Of a stretch of 64,000 nt of DNA, positions 1 through 9,329 are shown piece after piece (the first letter of the stretch is position 1; each line of letters opens with the position of its first letter). The stretch covers positions 1 to 64,000 of the forward strand of contig WNNJ02003464.1 of the NCBI GenBank assembly GCA_012934845.2. Reading direction: 5' to 3'. Both the position numbers and the translations under genes were made by a program. The notes beneath the pieces were generated by a model. That model worked only from the letters and a program-made list of their open reading frames with translations. It made no database searches and was not told the DNA's origin. Source of the stretch: Pomphorhynchus laevis (lineage: Eukaryota; Acanthocephala; Palaeacanthocephala; Echinorhynchida; Pomphorhynchidae).

Positions 1-414
1 AAGTTTGTCGTCACACATAGGATGACTGGGCATACGTAGCGACTTTGAATATTGCGAGAATAATCCGGTTTTATTTCTTGATCTGATGAGGATATATAGA
101 ATGCTGCTTATTGTTTATGCCTCTTCATGAGGAAAACAGTGATATATTTATAAGTACACCAGTGAGTGTCCCAGAGCAGGTGTAACAACAAATTATATTA
201 TATATATTTGTAAACTTTAAAGTGTCCCTGTAAAACAGCATTTCTGTTAAAAGGAATTTAGTGCCTGATGCATGTTTAACTTTAATAGTCACTGCCATGC
301 ACAGAGCTTATGCTAAATTCCCTCCGATGATTCAGATTAAGGTTAGTTCTGTTTTTCGAGCTTTAGACATTGCTTAAGCGTGCGTAAAGGTGCCTATAGA
401 TGATTATAGAAGTC

Positions 415-456
415 ACGGTACTGATGAGCTCCGTTAGAGCGAAACGCGTATACCGT
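415..456 (+). ncRNA. Hammerhead ribozyme, type I, copy 1
   Basis: Core CTGATGA (421-427) and GAAA (441-444). Stem II is GCTC/GAGC (428-431 with 437-440) closed by a CGTTA loop. Stem III is the minimal self-complementary ACGCGT (444-449), cleavage is predicted after A450 (GTA triplet), and stem I is ACGGTA (415-420) pairing perfectly with TACCGT (451-456). All invariant core bases are present. Very short stem III is typical of animal type I hammerheads, which are thought to act as dimers. Confidence 0.88.
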
Positions 457-876
457 TGTTGAAGTTTGTCGTCACACATAGGATGAGTGAGCATACGTAG
501 CGACTTTAAATAATGCGAGAATAATTCGGTTTTATTTCTTAGTCTGATGAGGATATATAGAATGCTGCCTGGTGTTTATGCCTCTTCATGAGGAAAACAT
601 AGTGATATATTTATGAGTACACCAGTGAGTGTCCAGGGCAGGTGTAACAACAAATTATATTTTATATATTTGCACACTTTTAAGTGTCCCCGTTAAACAG
701 CATTTCTGTTAAAAGCAATTTAGTGCCTGATGCATGGTTAAACTTTAATAGTCACTGCCATGCCCAGAGCTTATGATAATTTCCTCAGATGATTCAGATT
801 AAGGGTAGTTCTGTTTTTCGAGCTTTAGACATTGTTTAAGCGTGTGTTAAGGTGCCTATGGATGATTATTAAAGTC

Positions 877-918
877 ACGGTACTGATGAGCTCCGTTAGA
901 GCGAAACGCGTATACCGT
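877..918 (+). ncRNA. Hammerhead ribozyme, type I, copy 2
   Basis: Identical in core and all stems to the copy 462 bp upstream: CTGATGA at 883-889, GAAA at 903-906, stem I ACGGTA/TACCGT at 877-882 and 913-918, predicted cleavage after A912. Perfect retention in a non-coding repeat whose other bases have drifted suggests recent amplification or function. Confidence 0.88.
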
Positions 919-1132
919 TGTTGAAGTTTGTTGTCACACATAGGATGACTGGGCATACGTAGCGACTTTGAATATTGCGAGAATAATTCGGTTCTATTTC
1001 TTAGTCTGATGAGGATATATAGAATGCTGCCTGGGGTTTATGCCTCTTCATGAGGAAAACATAGTGATTTATTTACGAGTACACCATTGTGTGTCCCAGG
1101 GTAGGTGTAACAACAAATAATATATATTATAA

Positions 1133-1345
1133 TATGTTTCGCCTGCCCTGGGACACCAAATGGTGTACTCATAAATAAATCACTATGTTTTCCTCACAAA
1201 GAGGCATAAACACCAGGCAGAATTCTATATATCCTCATCGGATCAAGAAATAGAACCGAATTATTCTCGAAATATTCAAAGTCGCTACGTATGCCCAGTC
1301 ATCCTGTGTGACAATTTCCACAACGATAGACGCGTTTCGCTCTTG
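1133..1345 (-). repeat. Inverted copy of the hammerhead repeat
   Basis: Reverse complement of the first ~200 bp of the 462-bp unit, facing the third direct unit across a short AT spacer centred near 1128. On the minus strand its upstream end (1342-1321) keeps the 3' half of the hammerhead, GAGC-GAAA-CGCGTC, with a GTC instead of a GTA cleavage triplet; the CTGATGA half is missing, so it cannot be a whole ribozyme. Together with unit 3 it forms a ~200-bp-arm palindrome. Confidence 0.8.
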
Positions 1346-1462
1346 TAATTTTAAAATATGTATTTAATATTTTTAGGTATCGATTACAAATAAATTATAG
1401 ATCATTAATATTAATTAGTATACAATTTGTGATGAACTTCAGTAAAGAAGTTAAAAATATAC

Positions 1463-1672
1463 CTTGAGCATCTTCAGCAAATGTATCAGCAGAAGGATGA
1501 TAGAAGGATAATCCAAATGATATAAAAGCACAGATTATTAATGTAATAAGAATGACGTCTTGAACGGCTTCGTACATTAAACGAAAAAAAGATTTTGGTG
1601 GCCTCGGTGGAATTTCATTTTTGCCAAACGCCTTCCGACGCTTGTCTAAATCTTCCTTCTTACCATCCAAAC
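1463..1672 (-). CDS. ATP2B: Plasma-membrane Ca2+-ATPase, coding exon 2 (partial gene)
   Basis: PMCA pumps Ca2+ out of the cell using ATP. This 210-bp exon translates to LDGKKEDLDKRRKAFGKNEI followed by PPRPPKSFFRLMYEAVQDV and the start of the first membrane helix (ILITLIICAFISFGLSFYHP), which is the diagnostic N-terminal block of P2B-type ATPases. The acceptor is tgattttag before 1672 and the donor is GTATAT after 1463, both on the minus strand. Phase matches exon 1: the single G left by exon 1 plus GT here makes glycine. The exon ends ...SADTFAEDAQ in phase 1. Downstream exons (rest of the pump, ATP site, calmodulin-binding tail) lie beyond position 1 and are not in the window. No disabling changes are seen. 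Confidence 0.9.
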
Positions 1673-2630
1673 CTAAAATCAAATAGATAAATGTTGTAAA
1701 AAATTGAGTGTAGATTTAATTGTAAAATTATTCTGACACGTTACAGTAGAAATATTATCAGATACAGATCACGTGATAGTGTGGTTTTCACTTTAATAAT
1801 AGGTCTGAAGAGCGATGATAAAATAAATATATAAGACGTACTTTATATAAGTATATTTTGTGATATATATTATATTAGCTTATATTAATGTAATCTATGA
1901 ACTCAATGTGTTTAGCAATAATAATGCCGCTAGAGGTATAAGATAAGATGTGTTGGGTTATGAAGTCTGATTCCCACTTACATTGTTTTTGGTAACTCAG
2001 ACGTGTATTCATACCCCTTACAGATAATGAATTTTATGCATTTCAGATGTAAAAATCTTTTACGCTTAAAAGTAAGGACGTTGACTAATATAACTGTTTA
2101 TCCTTCGTGTGATGAGATTATGCCAATCTTGGCCTCATCATAGATATAATAAGGTCATCACAGATATATACGGACCATTGATCGTTTGCCATCACCTTAT
2201 TTTTTAACTTTTGTCCATTCGTATCTGCAATACAAATGAGTCGAATTTTACGACCGCACAATTGTGCAATTTTTAAATGGTACTACCAAATCCATCATGA
2301 CTGATCGACAGCTAGCTGTTACGCTGTAGGTAAATTATATTTTATCAAACACTGGTTGCAATTCTACTTTACCTTTCACATCAAGGTAAACCCGCTTTAA
2401 GATATCTCCGATAGTATCTGCTCTACCAAAAGTCGAGCAGCCAACTCTACAAAAGATTGCATGAGGCACGGTCGTAACCGCATTCACTTGAATCGGTATT
2501 TATCTTTTGCATCAATATTGTATCGTAAGGCATCGGCATTTCGAATGCCGATGTCGAAATGTCGGAGACGACAACAACCTTTTAAAACTGTTACGAAAAA
2601 TTTATATCGAACAAGAGAAAGGGAATGAAT
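1673..2630. other. PMCA intron 1, 3' part, no recognisable feature
   Basis: AT-rich intron sequence. No coding match, structured motif or repeat unit that I can support. Confidence 0.5.
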
Positions 2631-2633
2631 TAT

Positions 2634-2700
2634 CATCAAATCAGCTAACTGAGTATACGCATTTAATATAATAATCTGAGATAATATATTTAAAATATTA
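2634..2700 (-). repeat. PLE-A terminus fragment
   Basis: Contains aaatcagctaactgagtat followed by acgcattta, the end signature shared by the Penelope-like family PLE-A of this window (consensus aaatcagctaactgagtc then tacgtattt). Only a short end piece is present. Confidence 0.5.
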
Positions 2701-2756
2701 AACCTCCGCAATCACGGGAAATGAGGTAAGATCAACATCAAAACGTTATTACAACA

Positions 2757-3350
2757 CTACAACGTTAACAGGTCGTTAAGCTGCAATAGGGATAGTCTTT
2801 TTAAATGAATGCAAGTTCGAGCATGAGAGCTGTTGGCATATACATAAGCAGTATTTACAAATACAGGCAGATTCTCGTGTATGGGACATAATTCTATTTG
2901 AAAACCGTCAAGAGTCACTCTCATTATACATGCTCGCTTTCTTTGACTACCAAACTTCAAAGTGTTCGAGAATTCAACGGCAGGCGAATATTGAATATCA
3001 CTATCTAGTAAGAGTTAATTCGACTCTTAATTCGATACATGCGATCAAAACGCCGCCGTCTCTATTGAGGCTAACAGTTTCTGCAGAATAAACGACGAAG
3101 ATTAATCTCTAGTAAGATAAACTAATTTCGAAGACGAAACCTTGCTGGACAAGCAAAAGAAGAATTTAAGGAAATTCCATTTTATTCTATCAATTTGCAC
3201 AAAATTCAGAATAGAAAAATCCTGCCAAATAGCAGACAACCCATATGTAACTCTTGGAATAAACATCATTTGAAAATATTTCATGGTTGTATGAAGTCTG
3301 TTGAAAGTAAAAGATTGACCGAACTCATACAAAAACCATCCTTACAAGCA
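2757..3350 (-). pseudogene. LINE fragment, C-terminal RT region (LINE-B family)
   Basis: Minus-strand translation of 3332-3102 (TTMKYFQMMFIPRVTYGLSA, then IWQDFSILNFVQIDRIKWNF) aligns residue by residue with the LINE at 41238-40516 (ALRYFRSMLLPIVSYALPVI, then WSDLSPFNFQQLDKCQWRF). The piece at 2960-2757 aligns more weakly with the Cys/His-rich C-terminus of the same LINE. It is a 5'-truncated, decayed non-LTR retrotransposon copy in PMCA intron 1. Confidence 0.65.
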
Positions 3351-3733
3351 ATTATATCAAAATGATTAGTAAAATTCCACTTAGAGAAAGATTAAAGCAA
3401 AGATAGCAGAATTGCGTAGACATTTGCAAACTCATATAGTCATAGGTAAAAACAAAATTTCGTGATAACCTACCACCATGTTCGACTATAATTTCACTGA
3501 TGACACTTACGCGGAAAATTATCTTTTAAATTTGTATATTTAAGTTATATTTAATATATATTTCATACATTTTTAATATATATATGATTTTAATATATTA
3601 TAATAACGAAAAATAAAAGAAAGTAACGAAATAAAAGAAATATACATTAAAAACACATATGATGAAACATATCCATCAAGCACACATCATTCTCTTCGCT
3701 AAGCTCTCTTACCATCTAAAGTTACTAACAGAG

Positions 3734-4032
3734 GTTAGCGAAATATCAAAAAAAAAATTCCCTTCTTTCTTTGATCAAGCTAGTATAATTCTTTATACTT
3801 CAAAATATCGCCTTCAATATATTGCCTTCAATATATTGCCTTCAACATATTGCCTTCAATATATTGCCTTCAACATATTGCCTTCAATATATTGAAGGCA
3901 ATATATTGAAGACAGTATATTGAAGGCAATATATTGAAGGCAATATATTGAAGGCGATATTTTGAAGTATAAAGAATTATACTACCTTGATCAAATAAAG
4001 AAGGAAAATTTTATTTGATATTTCGCTTACCA
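3734..4032. repeat. Fold-back element built from 14-bp repeats
   Basis: A nearly perfect inverted repeat. The left arm runs from gcgaaatatcaaa through agtataattctttatacttc into gccttcaatatatt units; the right arm is its reverse complement, ending tttgatatttcgc. The core is at least six 14-bp units gccttcaatatatt and, after the centre near 3892, inverted units gaaggcaatatatt. Because aatatatt is itself palindromic, unit polarity can flip at it. It could extrude as a ~150-bp-arm hairpin. It lies in PMCA intron 1. Confidence 0.85.
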
Positions 4033-4325
4033 ATATACTAAGTATATTGAAGGCAATAATATATACTAAATAATTAGTAATTACTCAAAATTACTAAATA
4101 ATAAAATAATTAGTAATTAATAATTAGTAATATACTAATTTAATATATTGCCTTCAATATACTAAAGGCAATATATGTTTTCAATTCAGCGTCTTTAGTA
4201 TTTTGCCAACAACAAACCGACGTCAATATATTGCTCAAAAATAGTATCTTCAATATACTATACTAAAGTGTATATATTATACATTATATATTGTAAATTC
4301 TATAGTGTATATACACTATATATAT
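4033..4325. other. AT-rich intron sequence with scattered 14-mer relics
   Basis: Low-complexity AT sequence with isolated copies of the ttgccttcaatata unit (for example near 4146 and 4240). No gene seen. Confidence 0.5.
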
Positions 4326-4640
4326 TACTAAGAGCAATATAATGTCTTCAATACATTGTCTTCAAAATATTGCCTTCAATATACTGACGTCGATATAATA
4401 CATTACATATATTGTTTTCAATATATTACCTTTAAAATATTGCCTTTAATATATTGTCTTCAATATATTATCTTTAATATACTGTCTTTAATATATTGCC
4501 TTCAATATAATGTCTTTAATATGCTGTCTTCAATATATTGCTTTTAAAATTTTTCCTTTAATATATTGTCTTCGATATATATTGGCTTAAATATAATATC
4601 TTCAATATATTGCCTTTAATACTTTGATTAAAGACAATTT
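4326..4640 (+). repeat. Degenerate 14-bp minisatellite
   Basis: About twenty diverged units of the same 14-mer that forms the neighbouring fold-back (variants of gtcttcaatatatt, gcctttaatatatt). It reads open in one frame only because the unit lacks stop codons; there is no sign of a real protein. Confidence 0.75.
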
Positions 4641-4737
4641 AATATATATAATTATACAATTCAATACAAATCTTCAATTTAATTTAATCTAATATGTAGT
4701 ATAAAACTTAAACTGTAAATATTAAATTTTTACTTAC

Positions 4738-4945
4738 CTTTAATAAGATCAGAATTAAGACATTTGCAAACACCATGAACATTATTGTAGTTTTGCTTTA
4801 AGTTTTTCAGTCCATCTTCTCCGCGATCATGCATAATTTGGTTTAGCTGATCTTGACGGATTTGAAAACTGGACAAGGCATCCGGATCACCGCCGCTAGT
4901 AAACTTGGAGTCAGTGGTCATTTTTCGTTTACTTTTCTTCGTCAT
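4738..4945 (-). CDS. ATP2B: Plasma-membrane Ca2+-ATPase, first coding exon
   Basis: Starts at the ATG 4945-4943 and encodes a 69-residue cytosolic N-terminus: MTKKSKRKMTTDSKFTSGGD, then ...SSFQIRQDQLNQIMHDRGED and ...NVHGVCKCLNSDLIK. The block L..IM..RG.....L...Y..V.G.CK.L matches the conserved start of PMCA pumps. The donor is AAG|GTAAGTA, intron G at 4737, leaving phase 1, which joins correctly to the exon at 1672. The lysine-rich first ten residues are less conserved in the family, so an in-frame internal Met (residue 9) is an alternative start. The upstream ~100 bp is likely 5' UTR, but no promoter element is clear. Confidence 0.88.
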
Positions 4946-6230
4946 TGCCGATTTAGAAATAGATTATTAGAAAAGCGTGTCCAAATAATACAGCTGATTC
5001 GTAAAAAAAAATTGATATTTCTGATTATTTGATTAAAAATTATATTTTGTTGCTGCCCATTGTCAAAACATTTTGAGATGGACTATCTGGTGAGCAGGAA
5101 AATAGCACTTTCATCATTGATAATATTGAGACTCACGTAATTGACGATGCCTTTATTTGCGATCGACCCTTAGAATGCGCACGGAGTTGTCTCTCCCTTA
5201 AAAGTAGTGAAATCAAAAAACGTCTTCTGAACTGAACAATTGCCCCTATTTCTTCCGAATTTCAATCGGCGTCTTCGTAGTTCTACAAGTAGAAAAAATA
5301 GCCATTTAAGAAAAATAGAGAAAAAGTTCAGTCAAAACTTCTTATTTGTCGATTAACAACATAAAAGTACATAAAAGATGCACTTTCCATATATTACTAA
5401 CCAGAACTGATCAAAGTACTGTCTAGTAATTAGATAGTCTTTTACAAACTTCTGTATTAGGCAATGCCTGCAATTACAATGCCTGTGTGATTACGCAATA
5501 TGCATATGTTTCATAGAAACATATTCATTTTTTTCATAGTACGATGTTGCCAAAGCATCAATCTTATCGCTGATGTACACAATAGCAAAAAGGTAAATAA
5601 TAAAAATATCTTTTGCTTAAAGAAAAAATATCCTATCGAGAGTAAACGTTTTTTATATTTTCTCTAGTTTCTATAATTCAGGTCACTAATTACACAAATA
5701 AAAAGCAAAAAACGTAGTAAATATTTGTTTAGGAATATAATTGGGCTATTGGAATACAGACAACAGCGACAAGACTGGAAAACCTATCAACAATGACTAA
5801 ATTGGAGACGAAGCAATCAGCGATTTGCAATAGATTATGATCAATCAAAGTTTGCTAATCTTCAGAATACAAAAATTTTGATTTTGAAAAAAAAACGATT
5901 TTAATTAATAAAAAATGTTTATATTTCCAAGTATCTCACATTACACCTTCTACATCCATTATAATGAATATAAATTTATTAAATTGAATTAGATAAATTT
6001 AAATAACCAGATTAAATATAATCCTTATATCTATTTAACTTACAAGGCTGTGAAATTACACTTTAATTTCTCAAAACTATTGCAAGCAATCAAATTTTCA
6101 TTCATATAATTTTATAAAAATCATAACTATTATCAGTTTTGATAATAAACCAAATTAAATGGTTTTATTAAAAAAAATAAACTATTTAATGTTTTTTGAT
6201 TAAATTTAAAAAAAATTTTGATTTTTATTA
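4946..6230. other. PMCA 5' flank, no gene seen
   Basis: Slightly GC-richer around 5045-5300, which could hold 5' UTR or promoter, otherwise AT-rich. No open reading frame or repeat that I can support. Confidence 0.4.
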
Positions 6231-6249
6231 AAAAATCAAAAGATTTAAA

Positions 6250-6310
6250 GTAAGTAAATCAATTCAGCTAATTGAGTCTGTGTATTTAATATAATTATAA
6301 ATCAAAAATC
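6250..6310 (-). repeat. PLE-A terminus fragment
   Basis: attcagctaattgagtctgt followed by gtatttaatataattat resembles the PLE-A end signature. It lies just outside the mariner insertion. Confidence 0.5.
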
Positions 6311-6365
6311 AAAATTTAATAATTAGATAATAGATAATTATAAATAATAATTATTACCTTTTATA

Positions 6366-7664
6366 TACAGGGTCTTTCAAGTTCGAGTTTCTTTTTAAAA
6401 ATGTACTGTTCTGACAACTATCACTGTTTCAAAAGACTTCTTTTCCAGATATCAAGTAAAAGGTTCACGATTTACTGAAATGGATTGTATTTCGGTTGAG
6501 AACCGTATAAACATAATAAAAATCCACTACGAAAATGGTGGAGCAGTAAAAACAACATTTCGCAAAATTGTCCACATTTTTGGTCGATATAATCGTCCTA
6601 CGGAGCCAGGAATAAGGAAGTTGGTCGAAACATTTGAGTCGACTGGATCAGTACAAGACAGAAGTACACCAGAGCACAATCGTCTGATACGTTCAGCTAA
6701 AAATATCGCTGCTGTTCGCGAAAGCATCGAGTAAGATAAAAATTTATCGATTGAACGACGTTCACAGCAATTTGGGCCTATCTGCAACCACCACATGGAG
6801 AATTTTGCGTCAGGACTTAGTTCTCAAGCCTTACAAAATTTAGCTGGTGCAAGAGTTGAAGCCGAACGACCATCAGCAACGTCGACAATTCTCTGATTTT
6901 GTTCAGCAACAACCTCATGATTTTGCTGAAAAAAATCATCTTTACAGATGAAGGCCATTTTCATTTGAATGGCTATGTGAACAAACAGAATTGCCGGATT
7001 CGGGCACTGGAAAATCCACGGCAGTATGTAGAGAAGCCACTACACTTCTCTCGTGTAACTGTTTGGTGCACATTTTGGTATGGTGGAGTCATTGGACCGT
7101 TTTTTTTCGAGAACGCATATGGAAATGCGCTTACCGTCAACGGACTGCGATATCGGGAAATGCTAACAACTTTCTTTTACCCTAATGTTGATGGCATGGA
7201 TATGGAGGATATGTGGTTTCAAAAAGACGGTGCGACATGCCATACAGCCAATGAAACAATAAAGCTATTGGAATCGAAATTCAAGGGAAGAATACTCTCC
7301 TGAAATGCAGACGCAAATTGGCCCTCAAAATCTCCGGATTTAACACCTTTGGATTATTTTCCGTGGGGCCATCTTAAAGACAGGGTTTATGCTAACAAAC
7401 CAGAATCAATTGAAGCACTAAAAGACAATATTCGGCGCTAAATTAAGGAGATAGAACCACAAATATGCCAAAATGTAATTGAAAATTTCGACAAAAGGAT
7501 TGACGTCTGTAAGCGTTCCCGCGGTGGACATTTACACGATATCGTTTATCATTTTTTAATTGTAGAACGTGTACTATACATCAACAAAAAATATATGATT
7601 TTTCTTTCACAATGTGTGTTTAATTCCAATTTTAAAAAGAAACTCAAACTTGAAAGACCCTGTA
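6366..7664 (+). mobile_element. Tc1/mariner-superfamily DNA transposon with intact termini
   Basis: Bounded by TA target duplications (6366-6367 and 7663-7664). The terminal inverted repeats (6368-6400 and 7630-7662) start CAGGGTCTTTCAAGTT and match over 33 bp with one mismatch. The body is 1295 bp, the normal size for a full-length mariner-type element. One transposase gene lies inside on the plus strand and is broken, so this copy is not autonomous but could be moved in trans. Confidence 0.93.
6480..7557 (+). pseudogene. Mariner-like transposase pseudogene
   Basis: The transposase would bind the terminal repeats and catalyse cut-and-paste. The N-terminal part (6480-6734) shows the paired helix-turn-helix region (ENRINIIKIHYENGGAVKTT, then ETFESTGSVQDR). 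The catalytic part has the first aspartate in IIFTDEGHFHLNG, the second in MWFQKDGATCHTA and the third in KSPDLTPLDYFPWG, about 36 residues apart. The C-terminal RVYANKPESIEALKDNIRR and SRGGHLHDIVYH are typical of the transposases common in insects. Breaks: a TAA after the HTH region (6732), frame loss between 6735 and 6900, and in-frame stops at 7302 and 7441. Divergence is modest, so the insertion is not very old. Confidence 0.88.
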
Positions 7665-9320
7665 TTATATCAAGTTAAAATTGAAACTTAAAAAGTCAAT
7701 TTTTATGAATAGACTAATACATGACAACCGTTGTATCAGTAAATTCAGTAAATAAATTATTTAAGTCCATAAATAAAATTACTATAAGTGATCCATCTTC
7801 TTAAATTTGGAATATTTGAGCAGGATCAATAAAGTGGTATTTTATTGATTATTATCTAAAATTAAAAAAACGATTAAAGAACAAAACATACAGATTTGTT
7901 TCTGTTTCTGAGGACGCTAGCAGCAACTAGCGATATATAAAAATAAAAAGTTTTATATATATTAAATATTATATATATTATTTATATTTAATAATATTAA
8001 TTTTGAGCTTGTAATTTACTATAAGAATCGATAGCCAATACGTAATATATTACCACTTAATTAAGCATTTGGACCAATTACCACTGAATTGCCACTGAAT
8101 TGGGAATTTTAAAAATATTGGTAAGAGATGTTTGTATTTTTGCAAAAGTTAATGGTAACGCTGTCTTTAATTTAATATTTGTAAGTATTCAAAATTCTTC
8201 ATAATATACTATAAGTCATTGAAAATGTATCTTGAATGGTTTGACAATCTGGAATTCGTTAAATTGGCAGATGATTGTACGTGACGCAATTCGTAATTGT
8301 TTAATTTTTGCTTTGACTTTTTTATTGTGATTGGGTCCTGATAGTCACACATTAGTCATTGTGTTTCAGTAACTGAAAGATACAACACACTCTTTGCCAG
8401 CTACTTTGAGTGAGCGTAAAATGTGAAAAGTTATAAGGCATCACTGTAGACACAAATGTTTCAGTTGTTCAATATTCTGCTGAAAGAATGTGTATATTGC
8501 GATTCAAATGCATATTCCAACTATGACATTTTTGGAACTATAACATTTTCAATAATATTGAATATAGAAAAGTATCATTGCCTTTCTACAAGTTAAATTT
8601 TATGTTACATTTTTGTAATAAATTCTACCCGATAATTTATAATTAAAAAAGCGCTTTGAAATATTTTTACTTAGTCTGACTATTCAAAAACTTACAAGCT
8701 AAAACAACACAAGCAAAGTGTTAGAAAAATTACCAAACAATGTGCATTGTAAAAAATATTAAGGAGCGATGCTGCATAGATGGCTGTGCATATATATAAT
8801 AAATATACTTTTAAATATCACATCAAGTTTAAATAAAAGAGATGATGCAATATTGAAATTGATTTTTTATTCTTAGCTTAGAACATAAAATTATTAAAAT
8901 CAACAGTGTCATAAGAACAGTTTTGATAAATTCTTTCATACAAGTATTGTTTACATTGTCTAGAATTTAAAACAGAAATATTTGAAATAATTCCAATAAT
9001 GTAATTGTTTCCTTCCAAAGAAATCGAAATGTAATTGATTTTACTACTTTTAATTAATGAAATTTTTGTAACGAAAAATAATAAATTAATATATACCTTA
9101 TAAAGTCTTATTAGTTTAAACAATCACTTCACATGTAAAAAATAACAACATACAATTTAATTTAATTAATTATAAATATAATTAAAATTAATATAATTGA
9201 AATCGAATTCTAATTGACACATTTAAAAATAAACTAACGCTACGTTTAACTTAGCAAAAATTAATTAATTAGTAATTAATATTAATAATTAATTAAAGGC
9301 ATCTTTGTCATTTGATACAT
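7665..9320. other. Intergenic AT-rich DNA, no feature supported
   Basis: No coding match, tRNA or repeat that I can defend. One 81-codon minus-strand frame at 8878-9123 has AT-biased codons and no recognisable domain. Confidence 0.4.
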
Positions 9321-9329
9321 ATTCTCTAT

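Larger units (their letters stand above)
1..1122 (+). repeat. Tandem 462-bp hammerhead-ribozyme repeat (retrozyme-like array)
   Basis: Direct repeats begin at 1, 462 and 924 (same opening, aagtttgt then gtcacacataggatga), giving a period of 461-462 bp. Units 1 and 2 are complete and end in an identical hammerhead motif; unit 3 stops near 1122, where the array turns into an inverted copy. Divergence between units is only a few percent. Cleavage at the two hammerheads would release a 462-nt unit, the organisation of hammerhead satellites (newt, cave cricket, schistosome) and of animal retrozymes, which are thought to move with Penelope-like reverse transcriptases. There is no open reading frame of note. 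The array sits in intron 2 of the PMCA gene, in antisense orientation to that gene. Confidence 0.85.

Noticed and set aside
541-600. Second CTGATGAG inside each 462-bp unit (near 81, 543 and 1004) as another hammerhead.
   Set aside because: No GAAA follows at a suitable distance with a closing stem II; only the copies at 421 and 883 have the full core.
4356-4547. Open frame of 63 codons as a gene.
   Set aside because: It is a translation of the 14-bp minisatellite (repeated YCLQY/IYCF); the unit simply lacks stops.
8878-9123. 81-codon minus-strand frame as a gene.
   Set aside because: Composition follows the AT-rich background and no domain is recognised.
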